A stretch of DNA of 64,000 bases from Topomyia yanbarensis (taxonomy: Eukaryota; Arthropoda; Insecta; Diptera; Culicidae), in NCBI RefSeq assembly GCF_030247195.1, contig NC_080671.1, positions 86,860,370 to 86,924,369 on the forward strand. The letters run 5' to 3'. The notes under the pieces were generated by a model. The model saw only the letters and a list, made by a program, of their open reading frames with translations. It was not told where the DNA came from and made no database searches. Below are positions 20,130-31,244 of this stretch, one piece after another. The position numbers and the translations under genes are program-made. How positions within the stretch are numbered: position 1 is the first letter of the stretch; each line of letters opens with the position of its first letter.

Positions 20130-22140
20130 ATGCGTTATTTACAGCCGCGTGACAACTGTTTGTTTCCTGAAGTTGCCACCAAATGCCAGTAGCGCTAGGT
20201 ACGTTTCAAATGTTCAAGGTCTGTTCATATCAACTGTACAATATTGAATAAAAGTTGAATTCAAAACAAGTATTTATTAACAATATATGAAAAATGATGC
20301 TTTCTCTAGCATCGCTTCTTCTCCACAAAATCCGAACGCTTTTATCACCTGAGTACCCGGTAAGCACATCAAAATGAAGTTTGTATTCATTCGATAAGTT
20401 TCAGGTCGAGTTAACAACATTGGTTCGTAGCGATGTGACCGTTGTTTAAAGCGCGTTCGCTGCCATTTTTGGCAGCTAGCCGAGCCAGGAAACCAGCTTC
20501 TGTTGGCTTCATTCATTTTTAAAGAAATGTCAAAACATTTACCCTCTTGTTTATTTATGAACATTTCAGTTTTGCGGTTAACCGGGTACCCAGTAGGACA
20601 TTCCAAGAAATCACTCATTTTTGAATTCTCCAAGTTCCCATACGCATATATCTCTATTATTCTTCAATAAATTTTCATAAATCGTATCTGGTTTAACGTG
20701 GAAAATTCTTAGGAACAAAATAAAAATAGATTAGTTACCGGTAAAATTCAGAAACATCAATTTACATGACATTAACTTTACATACCACATTTTTTCATTA
20801 AATGTTCTAATTCCCCAACTTCCTGTATTTTCTCAGAAATGAAACTTTTCCATGTGATTTATTTTTAAATGGAGCTTATATGTGCAATTCATCGTTAAAA
20901 ATCTGGAATAGAGACTAAATGTCAAAAAATATGATGTTTCTGAATTTTACCGTTGACGATTCTATTTTTATTTTGTTCCTAATAAGGTACATTTTAACAA
21001 AATTGATGGAAGAATATAATATAATAGAGATATACGGATGAAAAAATATGAATGACGAAAGGCTCTATAACCCCAACTTCTCGTATTCGGACAAAGGTCG
21101 CAAAGGTACCGTTTGATTTCTGAGATTTTTTCACATTAGAACAACTGCATGTATGATTTGCAGCTCGGAGCGGAATTTTTTTTGAAAATAGGGAATTTTG
21201 GAGACAATATAACCCAGTACCCCAAATTCATCTTATTTTTTAAGAAACAAAAATATCGCCATTCAAATACTAAGATTATTTCCTTTAAGAACAGGTATGA
21301 ATTGTAATTGTATATTGTAATTTTCTGAGTACAGTTCCAATTTCAAATATATCAAGTAAAGTGGGCGGGGGTCTAAAATTGTCCAAATAATGTGAAATTT
21401 GGCATCTGAGCTTACTTGTATATTTGTCACAATAAGGGGGGTTTGAGAATTAAAAAAAATTGCGATGTCCTAGTACCCAGTTGGCCTAATAAGAGGAAAG
21501 GGGAAAACAATCCAGAAGCTCTTTCTCGCTTACAGTATCATTAATTTTATTCCTCCAAAAACCATGTTTAGTGGCCTCTTAGAGGCATCAATTTCAAGCC
21601 TGGGAAAGGACATTAGAGTTTTATGGATTACATTTTGAAAAGATTCCCGGGTTCCCTGTCGGAGACATAACGTTTAATAGGGGAGATAGATGAACTACGG
21701 GGGTAGGTGAACCACTAAGTATACTACGCCATATCCTGATGATTTTTACGCCCATATTATTTTTCTTGTTGGTTCTTTCGGTAACCTCAAACGTTTGTGA
21801 CGTCAAACGTTTGTTGACGCTTTCAGGTGCTATGAATATTTTTCATTTCGGATGTCATACCACAACATACAAATTTAATGATATTTCGTACTTTCAAAAC
21901 AAAACACAAAAGGATAAACGATAGTTTTTCATATGAGACTACGTGTTTTTATATTTGTTGGAAGAATGGTTCAACTTTTTTTCTGGAGTGGTTTGGGCAT
22001 TGCTTGCTCTTTCAAATTCATGTACAGAGAATACTGCATCTTTAAAAAGGTCAAAGAATTATTGCAAGTAACAAAAAAGTGGTTCATTTATCCCCACTTC
22101 CCATAACGATCATGAAATTGATAATATGGTTTAACTTAGG
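20130..22140. other. no gene supported; contains a foldback element
   Basis: The 118-codon minus frame at 20277-20633 has no recognised domain, signal or splice partner. Near 21690-21720 and 22080-22105 inverted GGTGAACCACT/AGTGGTTCA phrases hint at another decayed inverted-repeat element of about 400 bp. The remainder is AT-rich. Confidence 0.4.
20709..20982. mobile_element. 274-bp foldback MITE
   Basis: Inverted ends start TTAGGAACAAAATAAAAATA and remain complementary for about 50 bp, including GGTAAAATTCAGAAACATCA on both arms, with one short indel region near TTAGTTACC/TCGTCAAC. No target duplication was identified. Non-coding. Confidence 0.7.
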
Positions 22141-22147
22141 TGAAATG

Positions 22148-22394
22148 GTCGGTGTTAAGTCAGACCGGACTAAGTCGCAAAACATCAAAAAATGAGATAA
22201 TTATAGCATTGGATAAAGAATTTCGTCAGCTACATTCGACACTTGCCAGATTTGAAATATGGAACAATAAACAAGAATTATGGCAAAAAATAATTTCCAG
22301 TCATAATGTAAAGGATGCTGCGATTCAAACTTTAAACTCGTTTTTCTCGAAATCAATATTTTGTCACTTAGTCCGGTCTGACTTAACACCGAAC
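22148..22394. mobile_element. 247-bp MITE with 5-bp target duplications
   Basis: Inverted ends GTCGGTGTTAAGTCAGACC (left) and GTTCGGTGTTAAGTCAGACC (right, inverted) share CGGTGTTAAGTCAGACCGG and beyond, about 26 bp. They are flanked by AAATG at 22143-22147 and 22395-22399. A diverged piece of the same end (CTGACCTAACACAGCCG) follows at about 22499. Non-coding; family not recognised. Confidence 0.7.
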
Positions 22395-22399
22395 AAATG

Positions 22400-23514
22400 T
22401 TAACTCGAATAACACTAAATATTCCTGGTATAGTTTATATAAATTATGCAAGTTCCTAAGAAATAAATGTTTTTGTTCAACCATTCCAGTTGAGACTGTC
22501 TGACCTAACACAGCCGTAAACGTGTATCTCGCATAAAATAATGAACTGTTATTTTGAAACGCAACCCAACTGTCCAAACAAAGACAAAGTTTGGAAACGC
22601 ACTGCCTGGTACTGGTACGATGTATGTCGTTGTCACGTAATAATAATTTTCCAGTGATGACACCCATTAGGCGCACTGTTTGAACAGAGCGGTGTTGGAT
22701 CCCGCAGTAGCACGTAATCAGTTTTTTTTAAAATTTGAATAGATTTTGCAGGAATTCCATCCGGATCTAGCTGATAATATTTCAGTATATTGATTGGTTC
22801 GCAGTTATGTTGGACAACGTAATAAGTAGTTGAACGTGCATTGTCCTCATTTTAAGCGAAATAGTAGATGAACTCGAGAATCTAGTTCAAACAGAGAAGA
22901 TGAAAAGTAAACATGGTTACCGAGAAGACAATATTTTGTGTAGTTTCAACTGCTGCCAGTTGTACTTGTGCTATTTAGAATCATTAACTATGGTTATAAG
23001 AGAAAACAGCTGGCGTGGCATTCACATAGATTCATTGGACATCTATATAACCGACTTGAGTCAAAGCTGTCGTACAGCTGATTCTGTCTCAAAAGGCAAA
23101 AGATGCTGCATAGATGAAGTTTCTATATCGTACGAGTACAGCAGAGGAAGTGTTTAGGAAAATGTCAAGCGGAAAATTAATGCAAACGCATCACTTTGGT
23201 GTGTGTGTGCGCTCATCGGGCCTTTCGACCGATCAATGTTACACCTTTGTATAAGGCGATACTTTTCTCTTTATAGACCCATTTGTTTGATAAGACTACA
23301 CGTTTGTATAAATTTAAAATATCACTCGTTCTTACTTTCATTCAGTAGTCAGCCACAATATGGATAGTATCGGTAAAGTCGTGCCTCGTGCCTAAAAATT
23401 AAACGGTTTTAATGTTCTCGGTGCCGTTTCGCAGTTCAGTAACTAGTGCGTTGTCAATACCGCGTGGTTCCGGGGCACGTGATCCCACTGTGAAGAGTGA
23501 CATCAATCGACACA
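22400..23514. other. no gene recognised
   Basis: Fragmentary frames only. A TTTATAGACCC box near 23270 and TTCAGTAGTC near 23342 could be core promoter elements for a transcript running into the less AT-rich 23350-23770 stretch; this is speculative. Confidence 0.3.
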
Positions 23515-23811
23515 ATGGTTTACGCCAACGAACGAAATAGGAAGTATCCGAGTTACTTAAGCCCAACGTACAGAAACTTGGCACAACTGTGGCCTTCGTG
23601 TAGAAAAAGTTTGTTCGTTTGGCTCGAGTTATACGGATTCTTTGTATCAACGTGTGTGAATCGTGATCATCGAACGTTCGCCATGTGCTACCGCAGCGAA
23701 TGTTCTCCACGTCAGCGCATCTGTGGGTGGACGGAGCGCGATTTGCTGTGCCACGAGGTCGGAGTCTATGGTTGTGTGATTGCTACAATAATCTGGTCTT
23801 GTTGTGCGTAG
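23515..23811 (+). CDS. possible small cysteine-rich ORF (98 codons)
   Basis: The frame from ATG 23515 to TAG 23809-23811 lies in a stretch visibly richer in G and C than its neighbours. The product would have a hydrophobic middle (LFVWLELYGFFVSTCV) and a Cys-containing second half ending IWSCCA. No signal peptide, domain or family was recognised. The opposite strand is also open (23399-23710), so the open frame may simply reflect composition, or this may be a 5' untranslated exon. Confidence 0.2.
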   Translation: MVYANERNRKYPSYLSPTYRNLAQLWPSCRKSLFVWLELYGFFVSTCVNRDHRTFAMCYRSECSPRQRICGWTERDLLCHEVGVYGCVIATIIWSCCA

Positions 23812-25925
23812 ACTATTTGATTATACTAACAATTTACTACGAAACGATAAGTGCACGATTGTTCTCCAAAATCAAACACTTCTTTTGCCATTAATCCTGT
23901 ACTGAATAGACACCCACTGCGGTTGTATAGATGCAAAAGATCGCAGCATGGTCTGGTTTATTTGAGAACATAGATTTTCCGTTACATTTACTTATTTAAA
24001 AGAACTTTCAATCAGTACTCAATAAGTGAAATACCCTGAAGTGTGTGATAAGCAATTATTGATTCTATATAAATCAGAAAATAACGTTCCATTAACCCTT
24101 AATAAGGCAAGCTAAGATCGTGTAACGTTAAGGCCTGGTGAAGTTTGAACACTTTTTATCGAAAAACCTGTGTCAAAATTTGAATAATTACAAATACATA
24201 CATTACAAATTATCATCGCACTCAATTGTTCATAACCACTGCATTCAAGTTTGCACGGAAGGTCCGTATACTGATTACAGGAAGTTTGCTGACCGGTTGT
24301 AGCGCCGGCTAGCGGCAAGTTTCTATTAGCTTATGTCATTTTAAAACGACAGTTTAATTGTTTTTTTGCGAAAAGTCGATACTTACAAATGTAAACAGAG
24401 TATGTTCTGTACATGCAAATGCCGGCCTCGAAATGCAACAAACTGACCTATAAATTTGTTTTTTTTTAAGTTTCGTCCTCTATGCTCGATGCAAACTATC
24501 AGGGCGATACATTTTGCTACCAGTTTAGGGGCGGAACTGTTTTTTTTAAAATATTTTTGAAGTTTATCAATGAACGCTATTGAAAGAACCCGGACAAAAT
24601 CGATGGCGTATTGTAAAAAAAATGTAAGTGGGATATGTCAATGCACAGTGGTCCATATCCAGAATGTAGAATGACAAAACCATTTGTGACTAAACTACTG
24701 GTTCTCAGGGTCGGCGTTACACTTTTAGCCCGAGTGGGTAGTAATTTAAGCATAAAGTGGGGGTCGCCTTTGTATAAGCTTACTAAAAAACTTTTGCTTT
24801 CCAGCATCCTCTAGAATGTTGGAACTTATGATGAACTGTAAAGAAATGGAAGCTATCGGAAATTTGCTTTCACATAAGTCTCGTCAATCATAACAAGGCC
24901 CTACGGTTTCATCAACAATTTAGTGTAGAGTTACCACGCACGTGATTTCCTCACAGTATTCTCTCGTTTATCGCCATTCGGTGCCTTTTGAATAATGTAT
25001 GTGTGTAGTCCTGCACATTTGTGTCTTATTCAAAAGATTTGGTTAAAGGCAGTTTTTGCCTCACATTACTCACTGAACTATTGGGATTCCTCCTGAAAGC
25101 TTAGACGACCCGTTTGAGACCCTTCTCACTGTACGAAGATCCATTTTGACCACTTTTCCTCCGTATCGACGGTAAAACGTTCGTTATACCGTTTCAAAGC
25201 AAAACTTACTGTAAATTGTACCATTCCCGTCTTCTTGCTGTGAAAATCTGTGTAAGGGAAACCATAAAAGTTTGGCTCAAAACAATAAGTCGCAACTTTT
25301 TTTTAGTTTTAGCACGAGGTCAAACATTGAAAAAATTGAGGAATCTGTTCTATTCTGCGCATTATAACAGAAAACTGGGGGAATCTGCGCTGTTTTAACA
25401 ATCTGAGCAGCACTTTGAAAATCTTAGATTGATTTGTGCACCTGGCATCCCTGGTTCCCAGGTACATGCGCAAAAAATGCTTACACCGCTGATGATCTTC
25501 TGACTCATTTTCGCCATGGGTGCAAAATTTTTGGCGAAACTTACACAATGTAAACAATATGAATTAAACTAAACTCACTTAATATTTAAATAGATAATCT
25601 GTAATAAAAAGAGTCACAACAATTTGAAAGTCATGCAATTTGATTCCGTACACCCTTTAGTAACTGTCAACATGCTTTATCGTTGCAAGCTTATTCCGAA
25701 AAAATGCACTGGTAGAAAAATTAACTTCCTTACTGGAAAATGAGTAGGAGGGTTTAAAGAAGAAAATACATTTTTGTTGTTGTATAAAAAAGATTTAAAA
25801 AAATGGAAGCACTCCCTTAAGAGAACTTGAGGTGCTAACCGATTTAGATACGTAATCAAGTTTCATGAAACACTATTGAATACACGAAAAAATCGAAATC
25901 CAGTGTACGCTCTTTAACGCCTTTT
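23812..25925. other. no gene recognised
   Basis: AT-rich, short frames only. The phrase GCAATTTGATTCCGTACACCC at about 25637 recurs with one change at about 29355, and both lie in repeat-like sequence. Confidence 0.4.
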
Positions 25926-25929
25926 CGGA

Positions 25930-26075
25930 CCACTAACGTCGTTGTTTGAGTCGTAAACGTGACTGCTTCTCACCCCAGTGAGTTCGGGTTCTATCCCAGG
26001 TCGTTACAATTTTCTGAGGTGAAAAATCTCTGCTCACGTCAGCCGTTGATCTCGGTCTTTGCTGTCGGTGGGCCG
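25930..26075 (+). mobile_element. tRNA-derived SINE (second family), plus copy
   Basis: tRNA-like head with B box GGTTCTATCCC at 25987-25997, followed by AGGTCGTTACAATTTTCTGAGGTGAAA. It matches the minus-strand copy at 15670-15850 in order and spacing. Exact ends and target duplications were not determined. Confidence 0.55.
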
Positions 26076-26079
26076 ATTT

Positions 26080-29050
26080 TTGGGTACAGATGGTGGAGTC
26101 ACTTCTTTGGCGTCAGTGATAGTGCGAGTGGATACTAGACAACTAACCACAGATAAAATGTCGAGTTTAATTTACTTTGTACAAAATATATTTAAACGGA
26201 TCGCTTACAAAACAGGGAATTATGAGATCGCTGTCTGATCCTCTGACCTGTCAAACCAAGGCAACTAAACGATAATTCAAAATTAAATTAAACACGCGTG
26301 TACTGAAGTAGGACATTTCAAACAAAACTCAAAATTATTCTGAAGCCACATGCAAGAGTAGGTCTAATCGGCTTTTTATCCAATCCATTTCACTCGCTTT
26401 AAGCGCCGTGCTCTTTCATTCCTATTTCCGATTCCTTCATTTCTGTTTATGTTCTATGCTCGCTCAAGAATGGCTTTCCTTAGCTAAGATTCCCCTCACG
26501 CTGAAATGGATGTTGAAATAAAATCGATCCTCGGCTTGAAATCATATATATAGTCCTCATTCGCGTCCTTTGTATTTTTCTTCTGCGTCAAAGAAATTAA
26601 TGAAAAGAGCGGTAACACAACGAAATTTGGCTGTGACCGCCCTGTATGCGGTGATTTGGAATGAGAATCTTAGAAAATCAAGTAAAAATAAGTTCGTAAA
26701 ATTAAACTTTTGTACGTCCTATACCGAATGCATTTCACAAGGATCGTTCTCTATTTTTAGAGAACCGAACTTACAACAGTGTTATTCTGAACATGAACGT
26801 GAGCAGTACAATGTCTTTGATGTAAAGAAACTAATCTTTTTCTGCTAGTCTCGTTTTGCTTCTCAATGAATATTTCACTTCGCTTACAAAAGGCCGAATC
26901 TTATATCACTTGAAAACAAATGATATTGTATTGGCCCCTTGCAATCCATTTGCGATGATATTCTGAGCGTGGGGTCCGCCAGAGTCCGGGGCTTATGGCC
27001 CTAAAAGTCTATTCGCAAAGACGGTACTTCTTTGGATGGAGTAATCTTCTCTCATAGCGACAAAGTAAACAGTAGTGAATGATACGACGAGCTTAGAGTT
27101 TGACATTGAGCTAATTTCACCCAATTTCTAGTCTAGTCTAGTCTAGTCTACACATACACAGCCAATACATGTAGGGATCCTGGAAAATTGCAGGCGTTCG
27201 TCCACAATTTTTCTTGTCATTATTAACGTTTCCCGATCAGAAATATTTCAAAACTATATCTCGCATTGTTACTTGTTATAAATTTCTGTTATTTTAACTA
27301 CTAACGAGACCTAATTTATAACACGATATGTTACAAAAATTGCGTTCTGTTATAATCTTGTTATTTCTTTCTGATCGGGTTGTGGCACATATGGAATATG
27401 ACACAAGCATTAAAGCGGCCAGGCCAACTGTGCAGCGTACAAAATGAAGATGATTCAAAATTATACGGCAATCAAACTATTCATTTAATGAATAATTTAA
27501 TCAACGAATCATTTTGAACCTTGAATAATGAAGAAATGTGGACAACCGTACACAACCGTTTCAATTTGATAGGGGTTTGATAAATCGTTGAGAGTGACTT
27601 GGCTAAGAGGGTTAATGTCACTCCTTTGGTTCCGGGTTCCTGGGATGGGGCAGAGGTTATTAGCCCTGTCCTGGCTAATGAGCCAAGGTTATAGCGCCTT
27701 TACTCGCTCTCTGAAATAATGATAGAGAAAATTGGCCAAAACGGTTAGTTAATGCTAAACATAAAGACAAAAGGCAAAAACTATTATTCATTTGGTGTTC
27801 CTTAATATTATCTATAACTTGTTATTTGACACTTTATCCCTATTGCTTTTCATTTGGCTGCAATTTAATAGTTAACACAGCATGACCTCATCACAAATGT
27901 TGTGGATTCGAAATCGTTGTTTTTGCATATGGAACGAGGTGATCAAAATGAATTTGCTTCGAATAAAGCCAAAGAAAGAATTGTAGAACTTGCTGAGATG
28001 CATTAATTACATGACAATAATGGTCCTGTTTATTATTTACTATTTTAAAAAATAACGAAAATGCTAATAATAACACTAACTTTAAACTAATTAACTTCTT
28101 AAAGAATGCTAAATTCACATAGCTGAAAGGTATTAATACCTTTTTCTATACAAAATTTTCCTGGCTTTCGAATAAAAATAAGAAAAGGTACAATAAGTGC
28201 CATACTTTTTCAATAAGAGCTGGTATAAGTGAATATGAGATAAAAATATCCAAGTTCAATAACCCAAACACATGAAAACAAGAAAAGATAAGTGTAACAT
28301 GTCAAAGAACAAATTATGCAACTCTTCAAGACTAAAAATTTGAATTATTAAAATGGTGATGTTAACTATTCAGATTTTCGCGAAATGAGCGAAAAATCGC
28401 TCAAAATTGTTAAATTTTAAATAAATTACTGTGAAAAGGTTACTTAACCTCATTAGCTGAAATATTTGAGGACATTTTTCAATGGAAAATTTTCTCGTCT
28501 ATCCAATGGTTCTAAAAGATTTGAAATACAAAGTATACCTCTTGAGTCAGAGCCATTTTAAGACAATTAAGTTTTTAACACAAAAATTCAATAACCTAGC
28601 AATGGTTGAGATTTGAAGGCATGTGTAGAATGAAAATTCTTTCGAATTTTCTTCAAATATGACAGAGAATCATCCCTCTAGAGGGTCCCAACCATGAACC
28701 AAACACCCTGTATGTTATTAAATACTGCGCTATGCTGGAACAAGGAAACAACCAAAATGACCAAAATGAAATCCATCAGTTTCACATTTCTCCGATACTT
28801 CGAAGTATTCTTCCTTCTTACGCCACTGCGAAAACTCATAAGACTACTACAGAACACGATCCCATTATAGACTTTACGAAGATTACATAAAATTACATAA
28901 GAACATCATTTTCACTAAGAATAATTGGAAATATCTCACCAGATGATATCCACGACAATCTGTCTGTGCACGAACGGAGCTCCAGAAGCTCAATTTTTAG
29001 TCTGCCTTAGCTCCACAATAGCACACCCTAGTCGCCCAAAGCTACACCAC
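26080..29050. other. no gene recognised
   Basis: AT-rich, with a short TAGTC tandem run at 27129-27150. The phrase GAGCTAATTTCACCCAATTTC is at about 27111 and again at about 29300, indicating a shared repeat. A TATATATAG box at about 26545 is not followed by a convincing gene. A stretch at 27600-27710 (GGTTCCGGGTTCCTGGG, then TAGCGCCTTTACTCGCTCTCTG) looks like a SINE fragment. Confidence 0.4.
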
Positions 29051-29051
29051 T

Positions 29052-29093
29052 TGCTTTGTTGTATCTGGACACCCGTCCAGATACAACAAAGCA
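29052..29093. repeat. perfect 19-bp hairpin, loop ACCC
   Basis: Arms TGCTTTGTTGTATCTGGAC (29052-29070) and its exact inverse (29075-29093) are separated by four bases. The flanks do not continue the symmetry. Confidence 0.9.
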
Positions 29094-29099
29094 TTGCGA

Positions 29100-30505
29100 T
29101 TTCAATTATCGATGGCTGCGTCTGAATTTCTTCGAGCACAAATGTAGTAAAGCTTACAACGAAGAAATCCATTGTGCTGTTTATCACAATTCACTTCACT
29201 GTCAAAGTACACTTTTCAGGGATATGGCCACATTTTCTTTTATTTCATGAGTAGAATTTTTATTTGGAACAAAATTGACGGCAGCGAAAAAAATTCCCTG
29301 AGCTAATTTCACCCAATTTCAACAGAAAAATACAGTTATAGCTATTTCAAAGTGATGCAATTTAATTCCGTACACCCTTTATGTGAGCGAGATACATGCG
29401 TGACAGTTCTCAAATATATAGGTTGGTTTAAAATTTTGAGTGGGTAATTACACCTTAGGATATTGATTGATCCACAATGACCGATTGAAGCATCTTTTGA
29501 GATAGGTGACATTAGGATGACACTAATCTTTTGCATGATCTGGAAATTATGTTTAAAATAAGATGAGACAGAGTAATAGAGTGTTCTACAAAATTGTAGT
29601 ACAACCTTTTTTGAGCAACAGGAAATGTTTTCAGCAGTGCGGTCACGTAAGAATTTGCGTCGATTCTAACTTATCCTCGCCGACGTTTCGATCCGTAGTT
29701 GGGATCTTCTAATTTATTGCGGAAAGTAACTGTTGTATTACATGTATTACACAAATAATCATAAAAACATAATGTTCGCGAAGTGCTACTCACTCGACAA
29801 TATTCGACAATGTCACGGTTCATTTTGCATACGAGAAACTGTCAGGTCTGAGAGGGTTAATATCGGGTGTTTTCACTGTGGGACATATCATAGTTTGGGG
29901 GATCGTATAGTATGGATTTTGGTAGCAATGAGACAGTATAACTTACGGAGTTTACTCATCGAGTTTGTCGATCTAAATTTGATTTAAAATCGCTCCAATT
30001 GAATAAAATAATTCTCTGAGAACTCGCACTTGGTCAATATAAGCAGTGGTAATGGTTTGAATCTATTTTGGGTGGGTATTTGTGGTGTCTACTTGTTTGT
30101 TATGTATCATACACCCGTAAATACTCAGTTCCCATATCAAGGATGATTTGTGTAAGACTGTCTTGATATCCTTGCTTCAACAAAAATACAGAACTGTAAC
30201 ATGACTGATTCTAGTTGTAACGTGACAGATAATTGTAATCCATAACCCATAAAATCGAAAAAAAAGTTTTTTTTCGGAAAATCTATATTTTAACCTCTTC
30301 TTTGATTTCTAAGCTTCAACCTAAAACTAAGTAAAACCAATTGTGGTGTTCCGAATTCAAAAAGAAGAATTCAATTTCACCTGCTCCATTTTGAGATATC
30401 ACCAATTGAAATGGTTGTGTTTTTTTACTAAAATGCTCATATCTTTTGAGTTATCTCAAATCTGCGTTCACAAATAATATTTGTCTTGTTAAGCTCTAAA
30501 AGTCA
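29100..30505. other. no gene recognised
   Basis: AT-rich sequence with the two short repeat phrases shared with 25637 and 27111. No spliceable coding region was recognised. Confidence 0.4.
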
Positions 30506-30507
30506 AA

Positions 30508-30676
<169 letters not shown>

Positions 30677-30747
30677 GAATGAAGAAAATAATCTGATCTT
30701 ATCATTTTTATTTATTTATTTATTTTCGTCAAGCATATGTAGACTAC

Positions 30748-31199
30748 TGTATCGATTTTGTTGGCTATTTTCGGCAAATTTGAGACTAAGAGAAACGAAA
30801 GCAATGAAATTGAAAGACGGATAGGTATTCTAGAGCGAATCAGTTATAAACTTAGAACGGAAAACTAGAGCTAGGCAGGCTCATATGGGCATGATCGAAA
30901 GGAAATGTGAAGACCGGCGTCGGCGGTAAAACATGATGATGAGTTACTATGCGGTAGACTTGGGTGAAACGCCCAACTCCTACTCTGCAGAAGGCAAAGA
31001 ATTCTTCACATTTCCTTTCGATCATGCCCACATGAGCCTGCCTAGCTCTAGTTTTCCGTTCTAAGTTTATAACTGATTCGCTCTAGGATACCTATCCGTC
31101 TTTCAATTTCATTGCTTTCGTTTCTCTTAGTCTCAAATTTGCCGAAAATAGCCAACAAAATCGATACAGTAGAACCTTGCGGCAATTAAAACATAGTAA
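30748..31199. mobile_element. 452-bp foldback insertion with 14-bp direct repeats
   Basis: Arms 30748-30913 and 31003-31168 are inverted copies with about two mismatches in 166. The spacer is 89 bp and there is a 31-bp tail ending AATTAAAACATAGTAA. Perfect 14-bp repeats CATATGTAGACTAC flank it (30734-30747 and 31200-31213), and removal of the insert joins the 3' untranslated region of the host retrotransposon. A long duplication plus an A-rich end resembles retroposition rather than cut-and-paste transposition. The family is not recognised. Confidence 0.85.
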
Positions 31200-31244
31200 C
31201 ATATGTAGACTACATAGAACAGTTTTACAATATTTACTTATATA

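Noticed and set aside
20277..20633. 118-codon minus-strand frame as a gene
   Set aside because: No recognisable motif, signal peptide or splice signals, and the product composition looks random.
25960..26010. tRNA gene at the second SINE family (also 15.8 kb and 60.7 kb)
   Set aside because: Same reasons: B-box match without a cloverleaf, and repeated in two copies with a shared non-tRNA body.
26545..26848. TATA-led gene with a 92-codon frame
   Set aside because: TATATATAG is present, but the frame has no ATG start at the right place, no domain and random-looking composition.
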